Shown: positions 23,525 through 32,446, counted from the stretch's first letter. The stretch: DNA of 40,355 nt from Pseudomonadota bacterium (GCA_023388955.1 JAEWFH010000198.1:1-40355), one strand, 5' to 3'. Numbers and translations: made by a program. The notes: generated by a model from the sequence alone, not told the origin.

Positions 23525-24694
23525 TCATGTGGTCAGCACCACCGCGCTGGCCGCCTCCCAGGACAGCCACAGGGTGTCGTCCCAGTCGTAGTGCGGCTCG
23601 GAGCTGCGCGCCACGTGGGTTTCCTGGACCCGGACGATCGCCCCCGAGGCGGTCTTGACCCGGTAGATCGACACGTCGCCGAGGTAGGCGACGTCGGCCA
23701 CCCGGCCTTCGACCACGTTCTCGGTGGCGACCGTGCCGCGCTCCGGCGGCGCCTCGTGGACGTCGACCTTCTCCGGGCGGATCGCCAGGCTGACCGCGGT
23801 GCCTTCCGGCAGCGGGTCGGTGTGCCGGGCCAGCAGTTCCTCGTCCAGGTGGTCGCACTGGATGCGCACCATCCCGGTCTCCTCGTCGCTGGACAGCACC
23901 CGCCCCTCGAACAGGTTGATGCCGCCGATGAACTCGGCCACGAAGCGCGTGGCCGGGTACTCGTACAGCACCGCCGGGGTGGAGACCTGGACGATGCGGC
24001 CGGTGTCCATGACCGCGATGCGCGAGGACATGGTCATCGCCTCCTCCTGGTCATGGGTGACCATGATGAAGGTGGTGCCCACGCGCTCCTGGATGTTCAC
24101 CAGTTCGAACTGGGTGTGCTCGCGCAGGCGCTTGTCCAGCGCGCCCAGCGGCTCGTCGAGCAGCAGCAGCTTGGGCTGCTTGGCCAGCGCACGCGCCAGG
24201 GCCACGCGCTGGCGCTGGCCACCCGAGAGCTGGTGCGGCTTGCGGTTGCCCAGCTGCGGCATGCGCACCAGTTCCAGCATGTGCTGGACGCGGTCGCGGA
24301 TCTCCGCCGCCGGCAGCCGGTCCTGGCGCAGGCCGAAGGCGATGTTCTGCGCCACCGTCATGTGCGGGAACAGCGCGTAGCTCTGGAACATCATGTTCAC
24401 CGGCCGCCGGTAGGGCGGCAGCGCGGTCACGTCGACGCCGTCGATCAGGATCCGGCCCCGGTCAGGCTGCTCCAGCCCGGCCAGGATGCGCAGCAGGGTG
24501 CTCTTGCCGGACCCGGAACCACCGAGCAGGGCGAAGAACTCGCCGCGGTAGATGTCCAGGCTGACGTCGTCGCAGGCGTAGAGCTTGCCAAAGGTCTTGG
24601 TCACGCCCTCGATGCGCACGAACGGCTGCGCCGCCGGGTCCCGCCATGGCTCGATCACGGCGGCGGGTGCGGGCTGCCCGACGGCCCCGTTCAT
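23525..24694 (-). CDS. potG: Putrescine/spermidine ABC transporter ATPase PotG
   Basis: The ATP-binding subunit that powers uptake. With ATG 24694 it has 389 residues: Walker A GGSGSGKST at 58-66, the Q loop in MMFQSYALFPHMTV, signature LSGGQRQRVALARAL, Walker B LLLLDEPLGALD, the H loop in VTHDQEEA, and a C-terminal TOBE domain ending SAVVLTT as in E. coli PotG. A GTG at 24709 is also in frame but would overlap potF; ATG 24694 leaves a 4-base gap and was preferred. No clear ribosome site precedes either. Confidence 0.95.
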   Translation of the reverse strand: MNGAVGQPAPAAVIEPWRDPAAQPFVRIEGVTKTFGKLYACDDVSLDIYRGEFFALLGGSGSGKSTLLRILAGLEQPDRGRILIDGVDVTALPPYRRPVNMMFQSYALFPHMTVAQNIAFGLRQDRLPAAEIRDRVQHMLELVRMPQLGNRKPHQLSGGQRQRVALARALAKQPKLLLLDEPLGALDKRLREHTQFELVNIQERVGTTFIMVTHDQEEAMTMSSRIAVMDTGRIVQVSTPAVLYEYPATRFVAEFIGGINLFEGRVLSSDEETGMVRIQCDHLDEELLARHTDPLPEGTAVSLAIRPEKVDVHEAPPERGTVATENVVEGRVADVAYLGDVSIYRVKTASGAIVRVQETHVARSSEPHYDWDDTLWLSWEAASAVVLTT

Positions 24695-24698
24695 GCGC

Positions 24699-25832
24699 TC
24701 AGCGGCCACTCTTGATCTGGGTCCAGGCGCGCACGCGCTGGCGCTGCACGTCCTCGGGCAGCGACACCGGGTCGACCAGCCTGGCGCGTACGTCCTCCGG
24801 CGGATAGACGCCTTCGTCGGCGGCGATTTCCGGGTCGATCAGCGCATCGGCGGCGGTGTTGGCGTTGGCGTAGGCGACGTAGTCGGTGACCGCGGCGATC
24901 ACCTGCGGCTCCATCAGGTAGTTGACGAAGGCGTGGGCGGCATCCGGGTTGCGGGCGTCGGCCGGGATCGCGATCACGTCCATCCAGCGGATCGCGCCCT
25001 CTTTCGGGATCACGTAGCGGATGTCCGGCACCGGGTTGCCGGTGTTTTCCGCCGCCTCGGCAGCCACGTCGCGGGCCTGGCCGATGTCGCCGGAGTAGCC
25101 CATCACCAGGCAGGCGTCGCCATTGGCCAGCGCATCCTTGTATTCGGCGTTGTTGAAGGTACGGATGTGGGGGCGGATCGCGGAGTAGGCCTGCTTGACC
25201 GCCTCGATCTCGTCGGCGGTGCCCGCATTGGGGTCGCGGCCCATCCAGATCAGCGCCGCGCCGAAGGCCTCCTGGTCATCGTCGAGCACGGTGATGCCGC
25301 AGTCGGCGAGCTTTCCGGCGTTGGCCGGGTCGAACAGCAGGTCCCACGAGTCCAGCGGGGCGTCCGGGCCGAGCGCGGCGCGCACCTTCTCCACGTTCAC
25401 GCCCAGGCCGGTGGTGCCCCACATGTAGGGGACCACGTACTGGTTGCCCGGGTCGATGTCGGCCAGGCCTTCCATGATGTCCGTGTCCAGGTGCTGCAGG
25501 TTCGACAGCTTCGCCTTGTCCAGCGGCAGGTACAGGCCGGCGGCGATCTGTCGCTGGGCGAACGGGCGCGCGGACGGGAACACCACGTCGTAGCCGGCCC
25601 CGCCGGCGGTCAGCTTGGCTTCCAGGGTCTCGTTCTCGGAGTAGACGTCGTAGTTGACGCGGATGCCGGTGGCCGACTCGAAGCCCGGGATGGTGTCCTC
25701 GGCGACGTAGTCCGACCAGTTGTAGACGTTCACCACCCGGGGGTCGCCGTCTCCACCGGCGGTGTCGCCCGAACCACCGCCACAGGCGGCAAGCAGCAGG
25801 GCACAGGCAAGCGGGGCAAGGCGCAGGGACAC
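24699..25832 (-). CDS. potF: Polyamine-binding lipoprotein PotF
   Basis: The substrate-binding subunit delivering putrescine or spermidine to PotGHI. The GTG start at 25832 is preceded by GGAG. The signal peptide ends with LLLAAC, so Cys17 is lipidated, unlike the free periplasmic E. coli PotF. Mature features match PotF closely: VYNWSDYVAEDTIPGFE, YDVYSENETLEAKL, VVPYMWGTTGLGVNV, NGDACLVMGYSGD, IPKEGA and the C-terminal TRAWTxxKSG pattern (RAWTQIKSGR). Length 377. It is first in the operon and divergent from a porin gene. Confidence 0.95.
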   Translation of the reverse strand: MSLRLAPLACALLLAACGGGSGDTAGGDGDPRVVNVYNWSDYVAEDTIPGFESATGIRVNYDVYSENETLEAKLTAGGAGYDVVFPSARPFAQRQIAAGLYLPLDKAKLSNLQHLDTDIMEGLADIDPGNQYVVPYMWGTTGLGVNVEKVRAALGPDAPLDSWDLLFDPANAGKLADCGITVLDDDQEAFGAALIWMGRDPNAGTADEIEAVKQAYSAIRPHIRTFNNAEYKDALANGDACLVMGYSGDIGQARDVAAEAAENTGNPVPDIRYVIPKEGAIRWMDVIAIPADARNPDAAHAFVNYLMEPQVIAAVTDYVAYANANTAADALIDPEIAADEGVYPPEDVRARLVDPVSLPEDVQRQRVRAWTQIKSGR

Positions 25833-25927
25833 GGCGGTTCTCCGGTAGGCGGGGATGGGGGTTCACGCGATGGCCGCGGATGTGCGGGCAGGGTGCCCCC
25901 GGGCGGGTCGGGTGCGCGTGAGGGCGC

Positions 25928-25956
25928 ATGTTCGGAGCGGGCAGGGCGCCTGTCAA
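25928..25956 (-). promoter_or_regulatory. Candidate sigma-70 promoter for potFGHI
   Basis: On the minus strand a perfect TTGACA (25951-25956) and GAACAT (25928-25933) are separated by 17 bases. The -10 is weak (3 of 6). A transcript from here would have a leader of about 85-90 bases before the potF GTG. The 226-base divergent gap otherwise shows only GC-rich sequence. Confidence 0.45.
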
Positions 25957-26058
25957 CGCACCCGGGTCCGCTACTACCGCGCGCGCCCGCGCGGGTGTAT
26001 GGTGCCGCGCCCCACGCGCGGCCCTGCCGCCCGCCCCAGTTCCCCCGGAGATCCTGCG

Positions 26059-26790
26059 ATGCGCAACACACTGTTTCCCCTGCTGGCCGTGTCGCTGGCA
26101 TTCGCCCCGGCCCAGGCCCTTGCCCAGTCCGGCGCGGAGCCGGCGTGGAGCGTGGGTGGCAGCGTGACCGGTGCCAGCGACTACGTCTGGCGCGGCGTCT
26201 CGCAGACCAGCGAGGATCCGGCCCTGCTGCTGGACTTGTACGCCGAGCATGAGAGCGGCTGGTACGTGGGCGCCTCGGCCGCCAACGTGGATTTCGACGA
26301 TCCCGACGACGGCATGGACTGGGAGCTGGAGCCCTACGTCGGCTGGTCCGGCGACCTTGGCGCCGGCGCCGGCCTGGACGTGTACGTGTCCAGGGTGATG
26401 TACCCGGGCCATGCGGACGGCTATGACATCGACTACACCGAGCTCAATGCCACCGTGTCCTTCGCCGGGTACTACCACGTCGGCCTGGCGTACTCGCCGG
26501 ACATCTTCAACCTCGGCGAGAAGGGGCTGTACTACAACGCCGGCGCCGAATGGCCGCTGGGCGGAAGCGGCCTGACCCTGGCCGTCCAGGCCGGCCATTA
26601 CGACCTCGACGACGCCGCCGGGGACAGCTACAGCGATTGGATGGTGGGCCTGTCGCGCGGTTTCGGGCCGGTGGACGTGCAGCTGCAGTACACCGACACC
26701 TCCAGCTTCGGCGAGATCCTCGGCGAAAGCGTTGGTGATCCGGCCTGGGCGGACGGACGCGCGGCACTGCTGGCGACTTGGGAGTTCTGA
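26059..26790 (+). CDS. TorF family putative porin (Gcw_chp-type)
   Basis: A 243-residue outer-membrane protein. A signal peptide of about 22 residues ends ALAQS. The mature sequence is a run of amphipathic beta strands and opens with the family pattern GSVTGASDYVWRGVSQTSEDPAL; it ends in WEF, the terminal aromatic residue recognised by the barrel assembly machinery. CCGGAGATC before ATG 26059 is a good ribosome site. Divergent from potF, so a shared role in polyamine or cation uptake is conceivable but unproven. Confidence 0.86.
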   Translation: MRNTLFPLLAVSLAFAPAQALAQSGAEPAWSVGGSVTGASDYVWRGVSQTSEDPALLLDLYAEHESGWYVGASAANVDFDDPDDGMDWELEPYVGWSGDLGAGAGLDVYVSRVMYPGHADGYDIDYTELNATVSFAGYYHVGLAYSPDIFNLGEKGLYYNAGAEWPLGGSGLTLAVQAGHYDLDDAAGDSYSDWMVGLSRGFGPVDVQLQYTDTSSFGEILGESVGDPAWADGRAALLATWEF

Positions 26791-26855
26791 GGCCGTATTG
26801 CACTGCACCGGCCGCGCCCCGATATAGGGACGCATCCATTCCCTGGAGGCCTCCC

Positions 26856-27707
26856 ATGAGCACCGAATACGCGCGCGTCGGGAGCATCGTCCCCGGCATG
26901 CCCACCTCCGACGGCGCCGGGGTGCGGCTGACCCGCCTGGTCGGCACCCCGCAGCTGCCGCAGCTGGACCCGTTCCTGATGCTCGACGAGTTCGGGACCG
27001 ACCGTCCCGAGGAGTACCTGGCCGGCTTCCCGGACCATCCGCATCGCGGTTTCGAGACCGTCACCTATATGCTCGACGGGCGCATGCGCCACCGTGACAA
27101 CCACGGCAACGAGGGCGTGCTGGTGCCGGGCAGCGTGCAGTGGATGACCGCCGGGCGTGGCCTGGTGCATTCGGAAATGCCCGAGCAGGAAGAGGGCCGG
27201 ATGCGCGGCTTCCAGCTGTGGGTGAACCTGCCGGCGCGGCTGAAGATGACCGACCCGCGTTACCAGGAGTTCGCGCCGGAGAAGATCCCGGTGGCGCGCC
27301 CGGTGGACGGGGTCGAGGTGAAGGTGGTCGCCGGCCGGGTGGGCGAGGTGGAAGGCCCGATCCGGCAGCCGGCCACCGATCCGGTGTACCTGGATGTCGC
27401 GCTGGCCGCCGGCATGGCCTGGGAGCATGTGCTGCCCGAAGGCCACAACGCGTTTGCCTACGTGTTCGAGGGGAGTGCGTCCGTGGGTGGCGACGGACAG
27501 GCGCGGGAGCTGGTGGCGCCGCAGCTGGCGGTGCTGGAGGGTGGCGCGCGGCTGCGGCTGCAGGCCGGCGCGCAGGGCACGGCCCGCATCCTGGTGGTCG
27601 CCGGCCGTCCACTGGGCGAACCGGTGGCGCGCCACGGCCCGTTCGTCATGAACACCCAGCAGGAGCTGGTGCAGGCGTTCCAGGACTTCCAGGCCGGGCG
27701 CTTCTGA
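26856..27707 (+). CDS. Pirin family protein
   Basis: A 283-residue bicupin. The N-terminal cupin has the metal-binding set FPDHPHRGFETVTYMLDG and the later MTAGRGLVHSEMP, as in pirins with quercetinase-like sites (YhaK/PirA type). The C-terminal cupin follows from about 165 (YLDVALAAGMAWEHVLPEGHNAFAYVFEG). A strong ribosome site (TGGAGG) precedes ATG 26856. Activities in the family vary from quercetin dioxygenase to regulatory binding; none can be assigned here. Confidence 0.92.
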   Translation: MSTEYARVGSIVPGMPTSDGAGVRLTRLVGTPQLPQLDPFLMLDEFGTDRPEEYLAGFPDHPHRGFETVTYMLDGRMRHRDNHGNEGVLVPGSVQWMTAGRGLVHSEMPEQEEGRMRGFQLWVNLPARLKMTDPRYQEFAPEKIPVARPVDGVEVKVVAGRVGEVEGPIRQPATDPVYLDVALAAGMAWEHVLPEGHNAFAYVFEGSASVGGDGQARELVAPQLAVLEGGARLRLQAGAQGTARILVVAGRPLGEPVARHGPFVMNTQQELVQAFQDFQAGRF

Positions 27708-27708
27708 G

Positions 27709-27730
27709 GCCCGGCCCGCGGGGGCCGGGC
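27709..27730. terminator. Hairpin between convergent genes, terminator-like
   Basis: Nine-base arms GCCCGGCCC (27709-27717) and GGGCCGGGC (27722-27730) with a 4-base loop lie just after the pirin stop. There is no T-run on either strand, so its role as a terminator is weakly supported. Confidence 0.3.
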
Positions 27731-27746
27731 GGGCAAGCCGCTGCCG

Positions 27747-28202
27747 TCAGGGCGCGCCGCCGGCCACCTGGCGGTCGGCGCCGAAGCGCAGGCCGCGGGT
27801 CAGCTCGAAGGCACGCTGCAGCTGGTCACCCGTCGGGGCCTGGAACCACAGGTGGGCCCTGCGCCCGTCCGGCAGCTCGATCAGTGTCTCGCGCGCGGCG
27901 ATGTCGGGCCGGGTGGCGATCTCGGCGCGGTACCACTGCACCTGGAAGCCGCCGACCTGGCCGGTCTCCTCGCGGTTCTTGCGGTGCGGTTCGAATGGCG
28001 ACTCATCGGCGATGTACAGGCCGAAAGCCTCGCTGCCGTCCTCGCGCAGCGCGCGGCAGAAGTCGGAGCCCCCGGTCCCGCGGTGCTCCCAGGCCAGGCC
28101 CGAGTCGGCAGGCAGCTGCGGGCAGCCGGGCGTGGACGTCTGTGCATGCACGGCCGAGGCGGCCAGCAGCAGCAACGGCAGGCAAAGTGCGGTCGATTTC
28201 AT
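27747..28202 (-). CDS. Secreted hypothetical protein
   Basis: A 151-residue exported protein. The signal peptide (MKSTALCLPLLLLAASAVHA) is clear and fixes the start at 28202; a purine-rich ribosome site (GAGGGGG) precedes it. The mature part has two cysteines in GCPQL and DFCRAL that could pair, and a strand-rich region (GGFQVQWYRAEIATRP, ETLIELPDGRRAHLWFQA). I do not recognise a family. It lies downstream of mfd on the same strand but is separated by two hairpins. Confidence 0.72.
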   Translation of the reverse strand: MKSTALCLPLLLLAASAVHAQTSTPGCPQLPADSGLAWEHRGTGGSDFCRALREDGSEAFGLYIADESPFEPHRKNREETGQVGGFQVQWYRAEIATRPDIAARETLIELPDGRRAHLWFQAPTGDQLQRAFELTRGLRFGADRQVAGGAP

Positions 28203-28213
28203 GTATCCCCCTC

Positions 28214-28234
28214 GCACCCGCCTTGCGCGGGTGC
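28214..28234 (-). other. Hairpin in the leader of the secreted hypothetical gene
   Basis: Arms GCACCCGC (28214-28221) and GCGGGTGC (28227-28234) with a 5-base loop lie 11 bases before the start at 28202, with the ribosome site between. It could be part of the terminator region after mfd or affect translation of the next gene. No T-run follows. Confidence 0.4.
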
Positions 28235-28252
28235 CAGGAGCCACACTAGGGC

Positions 28253-28280
28253 AAAACCCGGTCATTGACAAACCACCGGG
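28253..28280 (-). terminator. Weak terminator after mfd
   Basis: On the minus strand CCCGGT and ACCGGG (28275-28280 and 28257-28262) can pair around a 12-base loop, followed directly by TTTT. It starts 23 bases after the mfd stop. The six-base stem and long loop make it weak. Confidence 0.4.
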
Positions 28281-28303
28281 GCTGGGGCAGTTCCCGGCTG
28301 CGC

Positions 28304-31300
28304 TCAGCCGCCGCGCGGGCCCAGTGCCACCAGCAATCCATGTGCGGCCGCGATCCGGGTGGCGGCATCGGGCAGTTCCAGGCTCATGCGCAGGCGATCC
28401 GGCCCGTCCATGCGGTATTTCTTCGGCTGGCCCTGGATCAGCTGGATCACCGCCATCGGGTCCACTCTGGGCTTGTCGATGAATTCGATGCGGCCGCCGT
28501 TGGCCCCCAGGTCGAGCTTGCGGATGCCCAGTTCCGTGGCCGCCAGCTTGAGCTCGGCGATGGCGAACAGGTTCTTCGCCGCGTCGGGCAACAGGCCGAA
28601 ACGGTCGATCATCTCCACCTGCAGTTCGCGCAGCTCCTCCGGGTTGCGTGCGCCGGAAATGCGCTTGTACAGCGTCAGCCGGGTGTGTACGTCGGGCAGG
28701 TAGTCCTCGGGGATGAGCGCCGGCACGTGCAGGTCGACATCGGCGCCGCGGGCTTCGGCGCCATCGGCCTCGGGCAGCTTGCCTTGCCGGATGGACCGCA
28801 CCGCGCGCTCCAGCAGTTCGGTGTAGAGGCTGAAGCCGACCTCGGCCATCTGCCCGCTCTGGTCCTCGCCCAGCAACTCGCCGGCGCCGCGGATCTCCAG
28901 GTCATGGGTGGCCAGGGTGAAGCCGGCGCCGAGCTCGTCCATCGAGGCGATCGCGTCCAGCCGCTTCTTCGCATCGCTGGTGATCGACTTGCGGTCGGGC
29001 ACCACCAGGTAGGCATAGGCGCGGTGGTGGCTGCGGCCCACGCGCCCGCGCAACTGGTGCAGCTGGGCCAGCCCGAAGCGGTCGGCGCGGTGGATGATGA
29101 TGGTGTTGGCGTTGGGGATGTCGATGCCCGACTCGATGATCGTGGTCGACAACAGCACGTTGAAGCGCTGCTTGTGGAAGTCGAGCATGACCCGCTCCAG
29201 CTCGCGCTCGGGCATCTGGCCGTGGGCGATGCCGATGCGGGCCTCGGGCACCAGCGCCTGCAACTCGCGCTGCATGCGGCCGATCGACTCCACGTCGTTG
29301 TGCAGGAAGTAGACCTGGCCGCCGCGGGCCAGCTCACGCTCGAAGGCCTCGCGCAGCTGGGCATCGTCCCAGGGCACCACGAAGGTCTGCACCGCCAGCC
29401 GGTGCGCGGGCGGGGTGGCGATGATCGACAGGTCGCGCAGCCCGGCCATGGCCATGTTGAGCGTGCGCGGGATCGGGGTCGCGGTCAGGGTCAGCAGGTG
29501 GACATTGGCGCGCAGGGCCTTGAGGGCTTCCTTCTGGCGCACGCCGAAGCGCTGCTCCTCGTCGACGATCACCAGCCCCAGGTCCTTGAAGCGCACGTCC
29601 TTCTGCAGCAGCCGGTGGGTACCGACGATGACGTCGATGGTGCCCTCGGCGACCTTCTCCAGCTCGGCCTTGATCTCCTTGGTGCTCTTGAAGCGCGACA
29701 GCACCTCGACCCGGATCGGCCAGTCGGCGAAACGGTCGTGGAAATTGCGGTAGTGCTGCTCGGCCAACAGCGTGGTCGGCACCAGCAGGGCGACCTGCTT
29801 GCCGGCCATGGCGGTGGCGAAGGCGGCGCGCACGGCGACCTCGGTCTTGCCGAAACCCACGTCGCCGCAAACGACCCGGTCCATTGGCTGGCTGGACTGC
29901 AGGTCGCGCAGCACCGCCTCGATGGCGGCGTGCTGGTCGGGCGTCTCCTCGAACGGGAAGGCGGCCGCGAACGGCTCGTAGCTGGCCCGGTCGACGTCGA
30001 TCGCCAGCCCGGCGCGGGCCTGGCGCTTGGCCTGGATCTCCAGCAGCTCGGCGGCGACGTCGTGGACCTTCTCGGCGGCCTTCTTCTTCGCCTTCGTCCA
30101 CTGCTCACCGCCCAGGCTGTGCAGCGGCGCGGTCTCCGGGGAGGCGCCCGAATAGCGGTTGATCAGGTGCAGCTGGCTGACCGGCACGTACAGCCGGTCG
30201 CCCTTGGCGTACTCGATCTCGACGAACTCGTTCTTCTCGCCGCCGGCCTCCAGCGTGACCAGGCCGCGGTAGCGACCGACGCCGTGGTCCTCGTGGACGA
30301 TCGGCGCGCCCTCGGACAGCTCGCCCAGGTCGCGGATGATCGCCTCGGGCTCGCGTCCCGCCCGCGCGCGACGCCGTGGCTGCGCGGCGCGCTCGGGGAA
30401 CAGCTGGCGCTCGGTGAGGACGGTGAAAGCCGGCTCGTCGAAGGCGAAGCCGTCCTCGAGCGGCGCAACGGCAATCGCGAATCCGGGAGCGCCCTCACCC
30501 CGGCCCTCTCCCGCAGGCGGGAGAGGGGGTAGGAAGCTGGCGAAGTCGGGCAGCACTTCGGGTTGCATCCCGGCCGACTGCAGGATCTCCAGCAGCGCCT
30601 CGCGCCGGCCGGGGGAGTCGGCGGCGATCAGCACCCGCCCCGGATAGCTGCCAAGGAAGGACTTGAGCGCATCGGCCGGCACGTGGTCGCGCGCCGCCAG
30701 CGGCAGCGACGGCGCCGGCTGGCTCGGCAGTACGTGGACACGCTCCCGCTGCGGGTGGCCCTCGCCGCAGACCTCGATCCGCGACCCTTCGTTGAGCCGT
30801 TCGCGCAGCTGTTCGGGCGACAGGTAGAGCTCGCCGGGCGGCAGCAGTGGCCGTTCCAGGTCGTGGCGGCGCTGTTCGTAGCGCTCGCCGGTGTGCTTCC
30901 AGAACGCATCGGCCGCTTCCAGCGCCCCTTCGCCCAGCATCGGCAGCGTGCTGCCGGCCAGGTAGTCGAACAGGGTCGCGGTCTGCTTGAAGAACAGCGG
31001 CAGGTAGTACTCGATCCCGGACGGGGCGATGCCCGACTTCAGGTCCTGGTACAGCGCGCTGCGGCGGGTGTCGAAGTCGAAGCGCTCGCGCAGCGCGGCC
31101 AGTACGCGGGCCAGCGCGTCCTCCTCCAGCGGCAGTTCGCGGCCTGGCAGCAGGTGGACGGCGTCGATCTTCTCCAGCGAACGCTGGCTCTCCGGATCGA
31201 AGCCGCGGATGGTGTCGATCTCGTCGTCGAGCAGCTCCACGCGGAACGGCTGGTCGGCGCCCATCGGGTAGACGTCCAGCAGCCCGCCGCGCACCGCGAA

Positions 31301-31813
31301 GTCACCCGGGTCGAGCACCTGCGGCACGTGCCGGTAGCCGGCCGACTCCAGGCGCCGTTTCTCCGCGTCCAGGTCCAGGCGTTGGCCCACCTGTACGTCG
31401 AAGGCGCCGCCGACGATGTGCCGGGTCGGTGCCAGCCGCTGCAGCAGGGTCTGCACGGGCACCACCACGATGCCGCGCGCCAGCGTCGGCATGCGGTGCA
31501 GCGCCGCCAGGCGCTGGCTGGTGATCTCCGGGTGCGGACTGAACTGGTCGTAGGGCAGGGTTTCCCAGTCCGGGAATGCCACTACCGGCAACCCGCCCTC
31601 CGCGGTCGCCCGGGGACCGAGCAGCGTGCGCAGGTCGTCTTCCAGGCGGCGGGCGGCGTGGTTGTCGCGCGTGATCGCCAGCAGCGGGCCGGCATGGGCC
31701 GCGGCGGCGGAAGCGACGTGGAGGGCGAGGGCGGTGACCGAGGCCGGCGCACGCCACCAGGCGCGCTGCTGTGCGGCCCGCGGCAGCGGCGGGGCAGGAA
31801 TGGGCAATTGCAT
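28304..31813 (-). CDS. mfd: Transcription-repair coupling factor Mfd
   Basis: Mfd displaces RNA polymerase stalled at DNA lesions and recruits UvrA. The 1169-residue protein has the UvrB-like N-terminal domains (GGLLDVYPMG, RVELLDDEIDTIRGFD), the RNA-polymerase-interacting domain (PIVHEDHGVGRYRGLVTLE...YVPVSQLHLINRY), the translocase with Walker A GDVGFGKTEV, DEEQRFGVRQKE, TATPIPRTLN, the RecG-like TRG region (IIESGIDIPNANTIII, QLRGRVGRSHH), and the C-terminal domain. Residues 429-441 come from an inserted palindromic repeat. E. coli Mfd has 1148 residues. A GNAT gene precedes it by 51 bases. Confidence 0.97.
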   Translation of the reverse strand: MQLPIPAPPLPRAAQQRAWWRAPASVTALALHVASAAAAHAGPLLAITRDNHAARRLEDDLRTLLGPRATAEGGLPVVAFPDWETLPYDQFSPHPEITSQRLAALHRMPTLARGIVVVPVQTLLQRLAPTRHIVGGAFDVQVGQRLDLDAEKRRLESAGYRHVPQVLDPGDFAVRGGLLDVYPMGADQPFRVELLDDEIDTIRGFDPESQRSLEKIDAVHLLPGRELPLEEDALARVLAALRERFDFDTRRSALYQDLKSGIAPSGIEYYLPLFFKQTATLFDYLAGSTLPMLGEGALEAADAFWKHTGERYEQRRHDLERPLLPPGELYLSPEQLRERLNEGSRIEVCGEGHPQRERVHVLPSQPAPSLPLAARDHVPADALKSFLGSYPGRVLIAADSPGRREALLEILQSAGMQPEVLPDFASFLPPLPPAGEGRGEGAPGFAIAVAPLEDGFAFDEPAFTVLTERQLFPERAAQPRRRARAGREPEAIIRDLGELSEGAPIVHEDHGVGRYRGLVTLEAGGEKNEFVEIEYAKGDRLYVPVSQLHLINRYSGASPETAPLHSLGGEQWTKAKKKAAEKVHDVAAELLEIQAKRQARAGLAIDVDRASYEPFAAAFPFEETPDQHAAIEAVLRDLQSSQPMDRVVCGDVGFGKTEVAVRAAFATAMAGKQVALLVPTTLLAEQHYRNFHDRFADWPIRVEVLSRFKSTKEIKAELEKVAEGTIDVIVGTHRLLQKDVRFKDLGLVIVDEEQRFGVRQKEALKALRANVHLLTLTATPIPRTLNMAMAGLRDLSIIATPPAHRLAVQTFVVPWDDAQLREAFERELARGGQVYFLHNDVESIGRMQRELQALVPEARIGIAHGQMPERELERVMLDFHKQRFNVLLSTTIIESGIDIPNANTIIIHRADRFGLAQLHQLRGRVGRSHHRAYAYLVVPDRKSITSDAKKRLDAIASMDELGAGFTLATHDLEIRGAGELLGEDQSGQMAEVGFSLYTELLERAVRSIRQGKLPEADGAEARGADVDLHVPALIPEDYLPDVHTRLTLYKRISGARNPEELRELQVEMIDRFGLLPDAAKNLFAIAELKLAATELGIRKLDLGANGGRIEFIDKPRVDPMAVIQLIQGQPKKYRMDGPDRLRMSLELPDAATRIAAAHGLLVALGPRGG
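30492..30529. repeat. Palindromic repeat read in frame inside mfd
   Basis: The hairpin arms CCCTCTCCCG (30504-30513) and CGGGAGAGGG (30518-30527) are perfect 10-base complements with a CAGG loop; the left flank CCTCACCCCGG completes a motif I recall as a dispersed repeat in Xanthomonadaceae and other Proteobacteria. In Mfd it translates as PPLPPAGEGRGEG, a Pro/Gly stretch unlike its surroundings. Confidence 0.82.
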
Positions 31814-31864
31814 CAGGGAGCGCGGTGGAAGCTGGCCGATTTTACAGGAGCCGGCCGGCCCTGC

Positions 31865-32446
31865 TCAGGCTTCGCGCAACCGGCCCGGGACGGCTGCGCC
31901 CGCGGCGTCCTCCGGTTCCAGCTCCAGCACCACGCGGACCAGGCCGTCCTCCATCGAGCGGCGTTCGAAGCCGAGCGAATAGGCCAGCGACAGCATCGGC
32001 TGGTTGTGCTCGAGCACGTCGCCATACAGGCGGGTGAGCTTCTTGCCTCGAGCCCACTTGACCAGGCGGGTCATCAGGTAGCGCCCCAGCCCCTGGCCGG
32101 CGACGTAATGACTGACCAGGATCGCGAACTCGCCCTGTTCGCCGTCCGGGTCGGTGGTCACGCGGGCCACCGCGCCCACCAGGGCCTCGCCGGGTGGCAG
32201 CGGTTCGGCTGCGACCAGGGCGAACTCGGTCTTGGGATTGACCCGGGTGAGGCGCTCCAGCATCTCTTCCGGCAGCGTCTTCATCGAATGCAGGAAGCGC
32301 TGCCGGACTTCCTCCGGCTGCAGCAGGGGGAACGAGGCACGGAGCGGATCGGCGTCTTCGGGGCGGATCGGCCGGATCAGGACCTCTCGCCCGTTGGGCA
32401 GCCGTTGGCGCTCGTGCCAGGGAGGTAGGCGTTCACGGGCAGGCAT
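31865..32446 (-). CDS. GNAT-family acetyltransferase
   Basis: A 193-residue acetyltransferase resembling the catalytic part of Pat/YfiQ-type protein acetyltransferases: opening LPNGREVLIRPIRPEDADPLRASF, the acetyl-CoA loop VAGQGLGRYLMTRLVKWA at about 113-130 and LYGDVLEHNQPMLSLAYSLGFE. It lacks the large CoA-ligase-like domain of full Pat. The substrate may be a protein lysine or a small amine. It lies between rlmJ (60 bases) and mfd (51 bases) on the same strand. Confidence 0.85.
   Translation of the reverse strand: MPARERLPPWHERQRLPNGREVLIRPIRPEDADPLRASFPLLQPEEVRQRFLHSMKTLPEEMLERLTRVNPKTEFALVAAEPLPPGEALVGAVARVTTDPDGEQGEFAILVSHYVAGQGLGRYLMTRLVKWARGKKLTRLYGDVLEHNQPMLSLAYSLGFERRSMEDGLVRVVLELEPEDAAGAAVPGRLREA

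Noticed and set aside
24411..24420. Sequence resembling the inverted end of the 21631-21740 element
   Set aside because: It encodes the conserved PotG segment PPYRRP and is explained by normal coding; no second inverted end nearby.
28265..28270. TTGACA on the plus strand as a -35 box
   Set aside because: No plus-strand gene follows; it is part of the loop region after mfd and there is no fitting -10 before a start codon.
28265..30532. 755-codon plus-strand frame, and a similar 685-codon frame at 16321-18378
   Set aside because: Antisense shadows of mfd and of the bpt-tesB region. The His/Gln/Val/Leu-rich composition is that of a reversed coding strand.
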